From Pseudobutyrivibrio ruminis (GTDB lineage Bacteria; Bacillota; Clostridia; Lachnospirales; Lachnospiraceae): a stretch of 64,000 nucleotides of DNA. Position 1 is the stretch's first letter; each line of letters opens with the position of its first letter. The notes under the pieces are model-generated. The model had not been told where the DNA came from, did no database searches, and saw only the letters and a program-made list of their open reading frames with translations. The position numbers were made by a program, and so were the translations under genes. The stretch is taken from positions 1 through 64,000 of the forward strand of contig SVES01000014.1 of assembly GCA_015057305.1 (NCBI GenBank), written 5' to 3'. Shown here piece after piece: positions 1 to 7,937 of this stretch.

Positions 1-185
1 ATGACACATTTCTGAGTATTCTGACATGCCAGACATCCTATACAAAAGCCTATGCTCTTCCCTTTAAGACTTATATGCTCCACATCATGACCTGATGCTT
101 TTGCTCCTTCTATAAGCTTTTCAGTAAGTATATCTGAATTGCTATTTGCACGAAGGCTTGTTGAAATAACCAGTACTTTGCTCAT
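1..185 (-). CDS. NAD(P)H-dependent FMN reductase / iron-sulfur flavoprotein (3' part outside window)
   Basis: Only the first 61 codons lie in the window; the gene continues leftward. The start is the ATG at 183-185. The N-terminus reads as a beta strand ending in STSLRANSNSD, the phosphate-binding loop shape of flavodoxin-like FMN reductases. It is followed by CIGCLAC near residues 48-54, a cysteine cluster typical of the iron-sulfur flavoprotein branch (NADPH-dependent FMN reductase family). Members are cytosolic flavoproteins that pass electrons from NAD(P)H to FMN or other acceptors; the substrate here cannot be told. It lies just downstream of the alpha/beta hydrolase gene on the same strand (11 bp gap), so the two are probably co-transcribed from the promoter region opposite the LysR gene. 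Confidence 0.8.
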   Translation of the reverse strand, partial: MSKVLVISTSLRANSNSDILTEKLIEGAKASGHDVEHISLKGKSIGFCIGCLACQNTQKCV

Positions 186-196
186 GTTTACCATCC

Positions 197-1198
197 TTAT
201 TTCAAATTCTCCTTAAAGAAGCTCTCCAGCTTGTCAAAAGGAATATAATTCTTATCCCCACCATCATATAAATCAGTATGTACCGCATCAGGGATTATCA
301 TAAGTTCCTTATTGTCTGCATACTTACTGTCTTTAATCATATCTGCATATGCATCTTTTGAGAAATAACATGAGTGTGCTTTTTCTCCGTGAACAAGTAA
401 AACTGCACTTCTGATTTCATTGCTGTACTTAAGTATTGGCTGGTTAACGAACGATTCACAGCCGATTACATTCCAGCCTCCGTTGGAATTAAGACTTCTC
501 TTGTGATAACCTCTATCTGTCTTGTAATAATCATAGTAGTCTTTTACAAAGAATGGTGCATCCTCTGGAAGGGGATCTACCACTCCACCGCCAAGCTTAT
601 ATTCTCCTGTCTTCAAGTCTTCTAGTCTCTGGGCGCACATAGCAGCCTTCATCTTATATCTGGCTTCTTCGCTATCCTCTGAATCAAAATATCCCTTGGC
701 GTTAACCCTTGTCATATCGTACATAGTCATAGCAGCTGTAGCTTTGATTCTGGTATCGAGGGCTGCAGTATTCACAGCCATTCCACCCCAACCGCAGATA
801 CCGATGATTCCAATCCTGTCAGAATCTACCTTCTCATTTAATGAAAGGAAGTCCACAGCAGCCATGAAATCTTCTGTGTTAATATCAGGAGATGCCATGT
901 ATCTTACATTTCCACCAGACTCTCCTGTAAAGGAAGGATCAAAAGCAATTGTTAAGAAGCCTCTCTCTGCCATTGTCTGGGCATATAGGCCTGAGCACTG
1001 CTCCTTTACTGCGCCAAATGGTCCACTTACAGCAATTGCAGGAAGCTTACCTTCTACATTCTTTGGAACATACATATCTGCCGCAAGGGTGATTCCATAT
1101 CTGTTTACAAATGTTACTTTACTGTAATCTACCTTATCACTTTTCTCAAATGTCTTATCCCACTCAGTTACAAGGTTTAATTCTTCTTTTCTAATCAT
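197..1198 (-). CDS. alpha/beta hydrolase, dienelactone hydrolase-like
   Basis: A 333-residue cytosolic alpha/beta hydrolase. The nucleophile elbow sits near residues 133-139 as GICGWGG, so the nucleophile position is read as Cys135 in a GxC context, as in dienelactone hydrolases, rather than the serine of most esterases. A late IPDAVHTD segment (His near 307) fits the catalytic histidine. There is no signal peptide. The gene begins after a leftward ribosome site (AGGAGGAAT). It follows the small coiled-coil gene and precedes the flavoprotein gene, all on the minus strand and divergent from a LysR regulator, which is the likely controller. Family assignment is firm; substrate (ester, lactone or peptide) is unknown. 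Confidence 0.8.
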   Translation of the reverse strand: MIRKEELNLVTEWDKTFEKSDKVDYSKVTFVNRYGITLAADMYVPKNVEGKLPAIAVSGPFGAVKEQCSGLYAQTMAERGFLTIAFDPSFTGESGGNVRYMASPDINTEDFMAAVDFLSLNEKVDSDRIGIIGICGWGGMAVNTAALDTRIKATAAMTMYDMTRVNAKGYFDSEDSEEARYKMKAAMCAQRLEDLKTGEYKLGGGVVDPLPEDAPFFVKDYYDYYKTDRGYHKRSLNSNGGWNVIGCESFVNQPILKYSNEIRSAVLLVHGEKAHSCYFSKDAYADMIKDSKYADNKELMIIPDAVHTDLYDGGDKNYIPFDKLESFFKENLK

Positions 1199-1217
1199 TT
1201 TGTATTCCTCCTAAAAA

Positions 1218-1433
1218 TTATTTTTCTTTTTGAATCTGTCTTATCAAAAAATCCATGTTGTCTACTTTTTTCTGGCTATCATGAAGTTCATCCATAAGGT
1301 GGCACCGACATTTCCTAAGATCGCGAAGGAGTGTATCGGTATCGCCTTCTTCATACATTTTTTTCATAAAACATATGTCTTTTTCATCACAGCCCATGTC
1401 TGAAAGGGTTTCAAGAATTTTTTCTGTATCCAT
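1218..1433 (-). CDS. small acidic/coiled-coil protein of unknown function
   Basis: A 71-residue protein rich in Glu, Asp and Lys, with a likely helical coiled-coil second half (HDSQKKVDNMDFLIRQIQ). Two cysteines occur close together in a RKCRCH segment near residues 41-46, which could bind metal or form a disulfide. There is no signal peptide or membrane helix. It is the first gene of the leftward hydrolase/flavoprotein group and is divergent from the LysR regulator, so all three genes may be one regulated unit. I do not recognise the family. Length, start codon and spacing to the next gene (19 bp) support it as a real gene. Confidence 0.65.
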   Translation of the reverse strand: MDTEKILETLSDMGCDEKDICFMKKMYEEGDTDTLLRDLRKCRCHLMDELHDSQKKVDNMDFLIRQIQKEK

Positions 1434-1556
1434 CTTTGTTCTCCTTCCAATTTCAATATTAAAGCCTTGACCAGATTTTCGCTAATGAATAAAATAAATA
1501 TCATGATATGCCTTTTTGGAATATCAGCCCTTTGTATTTATTAGGAGGAGTCTGCC

Positions 1557-2429
1557 ATGGAAATAAAAAATCTCAGATACTTTCTTGCTGTTGCAAGAGA
1601 AGAAAACATGTCTAAGGCTGCTGAACAGCTTCATGTATCGCAGCCTACTCTTTCAAAGACATTAAAAGCTTTAGAGGAAGAACTCGGGAAAAAACTATTT
1701 GTTAGGCACAGCTTCAGCATTTCCCTTACAGATGAGGGAATGCTTCTGCGCGATCGGGCCCAGGATCTTGTAGCAATGTCAGATAGAATAGAACAGGAAT
1801 TTAGCACTTTGGATGATATAACTGGTGGTGATATTTACCTTGGACTGGCAGAAAGCTATCAGATAAGATACCTTGCCAGAGAAATCTATAAATTAAAAGA
1901 AAAATACCCAAACTTCACTTATCACATAACCAGCGGAGATACTGAGCAGGTTACGGAAAAGCTTGATAAGGGTATCTTAGACTTTGCTGTGCTTTGTGAA
2001 ACACCAGACAGCAATAAATATGAATATGTAAAATTTCCAGAAGCAGATATATGGGGAGCTATAATGTCTTCATCTCATCCTCTTGCAAAGAAAAAATCTG
2101 TCCGCGTCTCCGACCTTATAGGTCAGCCCTTATTTGTTTCTGAACAAAGCTGGAATAATGAAATCAAGACATGGGCCAAGGACAGATATCCTGAGCTTAA
2201 GCTTGAAGGTTCTTTTCGACTTTCCTATAACGGTTCTGTATTTGCAAGAGAAAACCTTGGAATCCTTCTTACATTTAATAATTTGATAAACACTGAAGGT
2301 ACTGATATGGTATTTAGACCACTTTCACCTGAACTGAAGTCCGAACTATATCTAATATGGAACAAATATCAAACCTTTACTCCCATTGCAGATAAATTTC
2401 TGGATCAGATAAAAAAAGCTTTCAGGTGA
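1557..2429 (+). CDS. LysR-family transcriptional regulator
   Basis: A 290-residue LysR-type regulator. Residues 1-60 form the winged helix-turn-helix (MEIKNLRYFLAVAREENMSK, then SQPTLSKTLKALEEELGKKLF), and residues about 90-290 form the periplasmic-binding-protein-like effector domain. The ATG lies behind an AGGAGG site. It faces the leftward operon of small protein, alpha/beta hydrolase and flavoprotein across about 120 bp, the usual arrangement for a LysR gene controlling a divergent operon and itself. The effector is unknown. Confidence 0.93.
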   Translation: MEIKNLRYFLAVAREENMSKAAEQLHVSQPTLSKTLKALEEELGKKLFVRHSFSISLTDEGMLLRDRAQDLVAMSDRIEQEFSTLDDITGGDIYLGLAESYQIRYLAREIYKLKEKYPNFTYHITSGDTEQVTEKLDKGILDFAVLCETPDSNKYEYVKFPEADIWGAIMSSSHPLAKKKSVRVSDLIGQPLFVSEQSWNNEIKTWAKDRYPELKLEGSFRLSYNGSVFARENLGILLTFNNLINTEGTDMVFRPLSPELKSELYLIWNKYQTFTPIADKFLDQIKKAFR

Positions 2430-2444
2430 TTTTTCAAAGGCTCA

Positions 2445-2990
2445 CTATCTCCAGCCTTCTAACCCTTCATTCAATATATGAATATGGCAGGCTTTCATAG
2501 CCTCAATTGCCGTATCATGGCTTTTAGGTGTAACACCAGCGCAGCCCTTCGCATCAACATAAATTTTAGTATTAGGAAGAACTGATTTTATAAGTAGGGC
2601 ATTTGATATTACACAAATATCGGTGCATACTCCCACTAGTTCAACAGACTCAACATCTTCCTCTAGATTCTCAAAGAACTTAGCCAACTCTTTTGAGCCA
2701 AAAGTGTTTTTATCAAATACATTCGCCTTGTTCTTATAAGGAACCAGTTCAGGAGTAATCTCCCAACCATCTGTGTTTTCTATGCAATGTGGCACCGGCA
2801 AATTCGCACCTTCCTCGGAAGACATGTAATCATCCTGATGTGTATCCCTTGTGAAGATAACTTTTGTATCAGCATCCACACTGTCTAATTTTTCTTTAAT
2901 ATATCCAATAACCTTGACACCTTCATCATTTTTTAACGCCCCTGTCAAGAAATCATTTTGCATATCAATTACTACTAAATATTTACTCAT
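2445..2990 (-). CDS. cysteine hydrolase, nicotinamidase-like (isochorismatase superfamily)
   Basis: A 181-residue isochorismatase-fold hydrolase. The expected triad is visible: Asp9 in VVIDMQNDF, Lys94 in VFDKNTFGS and Cys126 in GVCTDICV. The FTRDTHQDDY segment near residues 46-55 supplies the His/Asp pair that binds metal in nicotinamidases. The likely reaction is nicotinamide to nicotinate plus ammonia in NAD salvage; other amidases of the fold cannot be excluded. I chose the ATG at 2990 because it has AAGGGTGA upstream, rather than a start three codons earlier. It converges with the LysR gene and ends 15 bp from it. Confidence 0.85.
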   Translation of the reverse strand: MSKYLVVIDMQNDFLTGALKNDEGVKVIGYIKEKLDSVDADTKVIFTRDTHQDDYMSSEEGANLPVPHCIENTDGWEITPELVPYKNKANVFDKNTFGSKELAKFFENLEEDVESVELVGVCTDICVISNALLIKSVLPNTKIYVDAKGCAGVTPKSHDTAIEAMKACHIHILNEGLEGWR

Positions 2991-3093
2991 AATTATCACC
3001 CTTCCTTTTATACAAACAAAACACCTATAGCTTCTCGATTTTTTGTAATATCTATTTTATCATATAAATCTCTAATAAACCAAAATCAACGGC

Positions 3094-3138
3094 AGCCCTT
3101 ACCAATAAAACTTCTCCATTCAAAAAGGAGCCTCTCTA
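3094..3138. repeat. 45-bp repeat, copy 1 (terminator-like)
   Basis: Bases 3094-3138 match 15314-15358 at nearly every position apart from a four-base block and the penultimate base. Copy 1 overlaps the last codons and stop of the truncated DUF5688 gene. Copy 2 is the terminator region of the L25 gene. Confidence 0.8.
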
Positions 3139-3353
3139 GAAATAACCTCTAGAACATACCTCATAACCTCTTCAAAGCTTGAAAGCTCTCCTACATAAAT
3201 AGTAGGACAAACCATCCTCTGCTCATCTATCTTCTTAATAACAAGACCGCTCTTTACTTCATTGTTCTTGTTAACCGTAGTCTTCTCTACAAAATATCCC
3301 TTATCCTTAATCTCTCCATTAATCTTCTCAATTAATCCCTTTGTAACTCTCAT
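3120..3353 (-). CDS. DUF5688-like protein, N-terminal fragment (probably truncated)
   Basis: Seventy-seven residues that resemble the N-terminus of the large DUF5688 proteins common in Lachnospiraceae (KNNEVKSGLVI, then PTIYVGELSSFEEV). Those proteins are usually several hundred residues long, so this is most likely only the first part. The reading frame ends inside a short sequence that recurs at 15314-15358, where it forms the terminator of the L25 gene. This suggests the 3' part was lost by recombination with a terminator copy. A good GGAG ribosome site precedes the ATG. Function is unknown. The family call is by pattern recognition and is moderate. Confidence 0.55.
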   Translation of the reverse strand: MRVTKGLIEKINGEIKDKGYFVEKTTVNKNNEVKSGLVIKKIDEQRMVCPTIYVGELSSFEEVMRYVLEVISREAPF

Positions 3354-3465
3354 TTTTAAAAATCTCCTTTAAAATAAATATTTTTCTTGGACAAACCTCT
3401 CTCCTTAAGGCAATGGCAAGAATGCCAAACACATAAAGAAAAACAATGAACAAAATAAAATCCAT
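3328..3465 (-). CDS. possible 45-residue membrane peptide
   Basis: A short leftward frame starts at the ATG 3463-3465 after AAAGGACC. It encodes a hydrophobic N-terminal segment (MDFILFIVFLYVFGILAIAL) followed by a basic tail with RREVCPRK, the usual layout of a single-span small membrane protein. It overlaps the start of the DUF5688 fragment by 26 bp. Another hydrophobic frame overlaps it, so coding is uncertain. Confidence 0.3.
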   Translation of the reverse strand: MDFILFIVFLYVFGILAIALRREVCPRKIFILKEIFKNESYKGIN

Positions 3466-3504
3466 AAATGGTCCTTTAATCTCATATCCACACCTGCCTT
3501 TCAA

Positions 3505-3960
3505 CCAATTTCAAATCTTTGAAAATCCAAACTTTCTTCCGGCACCTAAGTCGGGAATTTGGAGCCCAATTTAGATTTAGCTTTTATTTTTCCTATGAAT
3601 CCTTTCTTAAATATTTTTTCTTCCGTATACCTTGCGGTTTATTCGTTTGCCTGGAGACAAAAAAGGCCTTAGAACATCCACTAGCAAGGGTTCGAAGAAC
3701 TTGTCTTGCCCTTGATAAGGGATGGTCTAAGACCTAACTTTTGTTGGAGTGGCAAATGAATAAACTGCAGGAGGGGAGAGAAAATCCGAAAGGTTCATGA
3801 AAATAGAAAGGTAAATCGCCCATCGGCGTAGCCGATTACTATCCTTCCTCTTAAGCGTAAGCGATTGGTCTGTGGAAATGGGCAGACCTGGGTCTGGAAG
3901 ACCCTGCTAGGAATGGTCCTAAAACCATATGCACGTTTAAGCAACATTGTGATATGATTA
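3505..3960 (+). ncRNA. candidate structured non-coding RNA or long structured leader upstream of the FtsK-like gene
   Basis: This 450-base stretch has no convincing gene, and 3640-3935 is richer in G+C than its flanks. It has many nested pairings: AAATCT/AGATTT enclosing CCAAA/TTTGG and TTCC/GGAA (about 3509-3577); AGGCCTTAGA with TCTAAGACCT and ATCC/GGAT around CAAGGG/CCCTTG (3665-3735); ATCGGC/GCCGAT; GCCCAT/ATGGGC; GGTCTG/CAGACC; GGGTCT/AGACCC. Small stems capped by GAAA and GTAA loops appear on the plus strand, which favours plus-strand RNA. GCCCAT/ATGGGC and GGTCTG/CAGACC interleave, suggesting a pseudoknot or alternative folds. No U-run terminator precedes the FtsK gene. I do not recognise the class; large Firmicutes RNAs such as ROOL or raiA are possibilities only. 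Confidence 0.5.
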
Positions 3961-3996
3961 ATATGAAATGATTTATTAGGGGTAAACAAAATACTT

Positions 3997-5673
3997 ATGA
4001 ATCATATATTTAATCAAATATTGAGTCACTTAAAACTTAATGATAAGAATAACGAATCAATAGATACTACATCTAAAAACCAATCTGTAGACCAAGAATT
4101 ATCATCTATAGAAACTGTTGTAGAACAAAACTCATCAGATAAATCAAATGATAACCCTTTTTCTTCATATGATCCTGAATTTGTATCAAAGTATACATAT
4201 TCTGATCAAGTTACCATATCTAAAAAACCTTATAAAACTCCGCCATTGACTCTTTTGAAGGATAGCACTTTTAAGATAACCGACGAAAACAGCTATTTGA
4301 AAGAGCAGTCTGCTATTATTCAAAATATTCTTCAGCAACATCATATTCAAGGAACTTTTACTGAATTCACAATGGGGCCTAGGAATATTTTATGCCAATT
4401 AGCAATAGCAGCAGGTACTTCTGTTATTCAAGTTAAAAACCTTAAGGAAGAAATTCAATCTGCGCTATCTGTTTCTAGATTAGAAATTGAGGCTCCTATT
4501 CCAGGTACATCTTCCATTGGAATATCTTTCCCAAATAGATATCCTAGACAAACTTCATTTAAGGATGTAATTGTATTAAAAAAAGACTACTCTTCGTTAA
4601 AATATAATATAGGTCAAGATTATATCGGAAATAATATTTCAATAGACTTTAATAAAGAGCCACACTTATTAATTTCAGGCACTACCGGCTCAGGAAAGTC
4701 AGAATTTTTAGATACCATTATAATGAGTATTCTTATGAAAGAATCTCCCGAGAATGTGAAGCTAATTCTCATAGATACACATTACATCCAATTCTCTTTC
4801 TATAATGGTATCCCACATTTACTATTGCCAGTAATCAACGATAGTAAAAAAGCAGCTGGTGCACTCCACTGGCTATATAAGGAAGTATCAGACAGATTAG
4901 AATTATTACAAAGATGTGGCAAAAGAAACATCGATTCCTTTAATGAAATGGTTGAAAACAATTCTGCTCCTGATGTAATTTCTGAAGAAAAAAGAGTCAA
5001 AATGCCTCATGTTTTCTGCATAATCAACGACTATGCAGATTTAGTTTATAGTGGTATGAATGAAGACATTTCTGATTCCATTAATAACATTTGTAAAATT
5101 GGTAATTTATTAGGGATTCATCTGATTATTTCTACCCAGAGACCTGTTACAAGCGTAATCAATACCGCTATCAAGATTTTGTTCCCTTCAAGAATAGCTT
5201 TTAATGTGGCTAGCAGCATTGATTCAAGATTAATAATCGATGCAAACGGGGCTGAAAAACTAACAACTCATGGAGATTTTATATACAAGAGTCCATTCCA
5301 TTCAAAGCTTATTACAGGTCAAACTGCATTTGTATCAGAGGATGAAATCCATTCAGTTGTAAATTTTTTGAACGAAAAGACAGACATAGCAGACTATAAT
5401 TCTCAAATTGAAACACTTATTAGCAAGTCTAACGATATACATGATGACAACAATTACCCTAACCCAGACCCACTACTCAAAGAAGCTGGTCTCCTAGTAA
5501 TAAACGATCAAAAAGGTTCCATTGGATATTTGCAGCGACACTTCAGAATAGGTTTCAACAGGGCTGCTCGTATTATGGATCAATTGTATGAAGCTGGAGT
5601 AGTCGGCCCTGAAATGGGCACTAAACCTAGAGAAATTCGAATGAGCAAGAAAGAATTCTTAAAACGCTTCTAA
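3997..5673 (+). CDS. soluble, divergent FtsK/SpoIIIE-type DNA translocase
   Basis: A 558-residue protein with the whole FtsK motor but no membrane part. Residues about 75-90 (YKTPPLTLLK) start the alpha domain. APIPGTSSIGISFPN (about 166-180) and Walker A GTTGSGKS (about 228-235) follow, then STQRPVTSVI and the C-terminal gamma DNA-reading domain (LQRHFRIGFNRAARIMDQL). Canonical proteins have four N-terminal helices; here there is a polar, low-complexity leader of about 70 residues. The Walker B region reads IINDYADL where the family has IIDELADL, and the usual PKMVEL stretch is THYIQF, so catalysis may be altered. It follows the structured RNA region and converges with the zinc-ribbon genes. 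It is probably an accessory paralogue rather than the cell-division FtsK. Confidence 0.85.
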   Translation: MNHIFNQILSHLKLNDKNNESIDTTSKNQSVDQELSSIETVVEQNSSDKSNDNPFSSYDPEFVSKYTYSDQVTISKKPYKTPPLTLLKDSTFKITDENSYLKEQSAIIQNILQQHHIQGTFTEFTMGPRNILCQLAIAAGTSVIQVKNLKEEIQSALSVSRLEIEAPIPGTSSIGISFPNRYPRQTSFKDVIVLKKDYSSLKYNIGQDYIGNNISIDFNKEPHLLISGTTGSGKSEFLDTIIMSILMKESPENVKLILIDTHYIQFSFYNGIPHLLLPVINDSKKAAGALHWLYKEVSDRLELLQRCGKRNIDSFNEMVENNSAPDVISEEKRVKMPHVFCIINDYADLVYSGMNEDISDSINNICKIGNLLGIHLIISTQRPVTSVINTAIKILFPSRIAFNVASSIDSRLIIDANGAEKLTTHGDFIYKSPFHSKLITGQTAFVSEDEIHSVVNFLNEKTDIADYNSQIETLISKSNDIHDDNNYPNPDPLLKEAGLLVINDQKGSIGYLQRHFRIGFNRAARIMDQLYEAGVVGPEMGTKPREIRMSKKEFLKRF

Positions 5674-5708
5674 AACCTAATAATGGTAAAGAAGATATAT
5701 TATAGAAT

Positions 5709-5753
5709 AAAAAGAGGACTAAACTCCTAGGCTCTCATGTTAGTTCTTCTTTT
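5709..5753. terminator. bidirectional terminator between FtsK-like and zinc-ribbon genes
   Basis: AAAAAGAGGACTAA pairs with TTAGTTCTTCTTTT, allowing G-U pairs. It has A-rich and T-rich flanks suited to both converging genes and overlaps the last codons of the minus-strand gene. Confidence 0.65.
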
Positions 5754-6951
5754 CATAAGTTATAATAACCTCTACATCTTTTATATAATTATCCCCAAAG
5801 GAAAAGGATGTATTACCATCAACAGAAATATTTACGACTTCATTATTATCCCGAAGTAAACCTTTTAATACTTTATCATTTTTCTGTGCCTTGATATTTA
5901 TAAATCCAGCATCCTTAAACTGAGATTGTATCTCATTATAATTCTTACCTTTTGCTTCTTTTGCAGATATTGGACAATCTACATAAGCAGGTGAATGGTA
6001 GGTTATTATAACCTTGTCTGTAGCTGAAAACTCATCTCCTTTTGAAAACATAGTTTTACCATCAATAGACACCTCAGTTACAATATCTTCTTTATCTATC
6101 TGAGAAGTCAATAAATCATCTACATCGTTACATGAAATATTGATAAATCCGGCATCCCTAAAACTCTCTTTTAAATCTATATATGTTACGTTGTATTCTT
6201 CTTTACTCTTGAGTGGTGAGGAAACAGTCTTATTATCCATGATGAAAGAATAACATCCATATCCAATGAACACGACTAGAATGGCAATACATGCAGATAT
6301 CATAGGATGTTTCTCTATAATCATAACCAATGAATATATTCCATATAATACCGCAGTAATAACAATACATGCCCCAACACCTAAAGCAATTGCCATTCCC
6401 CAAGACACACTTTCTAGGAATATGCAAGACAATGACAAACCTGCGAGAGCACCTATTAACAAACATGTTATTATTGGGTTTACTGGCTCTGGTGAAGCAG
6501 GCTGTGTGGATTCTACAAATGAATACGATTCATTGTCATATTCTTCAACATCTTCCTCGTAATCGTCATAATCCTCTTCGTAATCATCCTCGTAGTAATC
6601 GTCATCATAATCTTCGTCGTCAAATTCTTCTTCCTCCTCGTATTCTTCGTGCGAAGCATATATTTCATCCTCATCGATAAAATTTACATGTCCACAATTT
6701 GTACATGTCCAACTACTATACACATCAGAGAATCCATCTTGTTTATTTAAAATCTCACCACAGTCATCACAGTACCATACAACACCTTCAAATCGTTCTC
6801 CAGTATAAAAATCATCGCCATAAAGTTGCTGCCCACATTCTGTGCATGTCCAGGCTCCATTATCAGGACTAAATCCAAGCTGATAATTTAGAATAGCATT
6901 ACAATTTGGACAAAAATATTCGTTATTATCCTTATTATCTTTTTTTGACAT
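5740..6951 (-). CDS. zinc-ribbon membrane protein with acidic linker and two PASTA-like repeats
   Basis: A 403-residue protein. Near the N-terminus are four CxxC knuckles in two pairs (CPNC, CTEC, CDDC, CTNC), i.e. two zinc ribbons. An extremely acidic Glu/Asp/Tyr linker (about residues 95-140) and three or so hydrophobic segments (about 155-240) follow. The extracytoplasmic part contains two related units built around F-DAGFINI and ending in DKVIITY/EVIITYE, resembling PASTA domains. The zinc ribbons and acidic tract would face the cytosol. The ATG at 6951 is preferred over an upstream GTG because of its AAGG spacing. It heads, or is close to, the leftward cluster of zinc-ribbon proteins. 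Function is unknown; a sensor or scaffold at the membrane is only a guess. Confidence 0.7.
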   Translation of the reverse strand: MSKKDNKDNNEYFCPNCNAILNYQLGFSPDNGAWTCTECGQQLYGDDFYTGERFEGVVWYCDDCGEILNKQDGFSDVYSSWTCTNCGHVNFIDEDEIYASHEEYEEEEEFDDEDYDDDYYEDDYEEDYDDYEEDVEEYDNESYSFVESTQPASPEPVNPIITCLLIGALAGLSLSCIFLESVSWGMAIALGVGACIVITAVLYGIYSLVMIIEKHPMISACIAILVVFIGYGCYSFIMDNKTVSSPLKSKEEYNVTYIDLKESFRDAGFINISCNDVDDLLTSQIDKEDIVTEVSIDGKTMFSKGDEFSATDKVIITYHSPAYVDCPISAKEAKGKNYNEIQSQFKDAGFINIKAQKNDKVLKGLLRDNNEVVNISVDGNTSFSFGDNYIKDVEVIITYEKKN

Positions 6952-7022
6952 ATTCGGCACCTTGCTTTTCTATTTTTATATTAACTATCTAGTACATTTC
7001 TTGATATATAAGTATATATCAT

Positions 7023-7127
7023 CTACATTTCACTTATTAAATACCGGCAAAGCCATATATGTTTTCCAGAACCCTTAGAATCAAGATACTCTTTGATTAA
7101 CAGTGCCATTTGTTCATACTTATACAT
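7023..7127 (-). CDS. possible 34-residue peptide overlapping the end of the preceding gene
   Basis: A short frame starts at the ATG 7125-7127, inside the last codons of the 264-residue zinc-ribbon gene, with AAGGACC upstream. It encodes a mixed charged/hydrophobic peptide containing EQMALLIKEYLDSKGSGK. It could equally be a frameshifted remnant of a longer C-terminus of the upstream gene. The rest of the 6952-7119 gap shows only AT-rich promoter-like sequence. Confidence 0.25.
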   Translation of the reverse strand: MYKYEQMALLIKEYLDSKGSGKHIWLCRYLISEM

Positions 7128-7914
7128 ATTGGTCCTTTTTTATCCACCAACCGCCAGCATCCCGATATCCATATTTGGCCATGAATCTTTCAATTTGTTT
7201 CATTGTCCCTGAATTAAGCTTTCGGACATCAAGTAACTTCTCTTCCTGTGCTTTTGAGATAGTACGTTTTTCAAGCTCCTCTTCAATCTTTTCCCATTGT
7301 TCTACTGTTTCAAGAGTATTTTTATATTTGTCAGAACCCTCCTCATAGTCATAAACTAAATCACTGATACAGCCAACCGTGTTATGAGCTATTACAAAAG
7401 TATCTACCAAATCTTGTACTGAAGTTATTTCTCTGATTTCTTGCTGAAAGTCATTATAATCCATATCGTTAGTCCCACAGTAGTTCTCAAAGATTTCCAA
7501 CAGTATTTTGCAGGTTGGGCATACAATCTTTGACTTATCTTTCACAACTTGCATATTACCCCCGCACTCTTCACATTTATGCGGATATTTACTATATTCC
7601 ATATAAAACTCTTCCAAATCTCCTGACATTACATAATTTAATTTTTCTGGTAGTTCCTTTTTTGGCACATACATGGTTAGATCCATCTCATTTCTTAATG
7701 CCCCGCAGTCCTCGCAACAAAGTACTGTATTGGATGCATCAATTGCCCCATCTTTATGCTCTTTGAAAAAAATCTCTAATCCAGGTCCCAATTCACCATT
7801 ATTTGCTTTATCAATTGTTTCTCTATATACCTGAGGAAATAAAAAACCTATACCTGTATATGCCTGAAACAAATAATTACATTTCTTACATTGCCATGTG
7901 TATCCATTACCCAT
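7120..7914 (-). CDS. zinc-ribbon protein, unknown function (paralogue 1)
   Basis: A 264-residue soluble protein. It opens with MGNGYTWQCKKCNYLFQAYTG, a CxxC knuckle followed by aromatic residues, and has further pairs CCEDC, CEEC and CPTC through about residue 135. The second half is helical and charged. The N-terminal pattern (Gly-rich start, CxxCxY, aromatic, then a Gly-Ile segment) is shared with the next two genes, so the three are diverged paralogues in tandem. A GGAAGAGGG site precedes the ATG. No enzyme motif is visible. Zinc binding and a nucleic-acid or protein contact role are inferences from the cysteine spacing only. Confidence 0.7.
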   Translation of the reverse strand: MGNGYTWQCKKCNYLFQAYTGIGFLFPQVYRETIDKANNGELGPGLEIFFKEHKDGAIDASNTVLCCEDCGALRNEMDLTMYVPKKELPEKLNYVMSGDLEEFYMEYSKYPHKCEECGGNMQVVKDKSKIVCPTCKILLEIFENYCGTNDMDYNDFQQEIREITSVQDLVDTFVIAHNTVGCISDLVYDYEEGSDKYKNTLETVEQWEKIEEELEKRTISKAQEEKLLDVRKLNSGTMKQIERFMAKYGYRDAGGWWIKKDQYV

Positions 7915-7937
7915 AATTGAATCCCTCTTCCTTTATA

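Noticed and set aside
3519..3737. 72-codon plus-strand frame
   Set aside because: No ribosome site, composition (Phe/Arg runs) unlike a protein, and it lies within the base-paired RNA candidate.
3640..3935. RNase P RNA, tmRNA, SRP RNA or T-box leader
   Set aside because: None of the conserved blocks of these RNAs (as I know them) could be found, so no class name is given.
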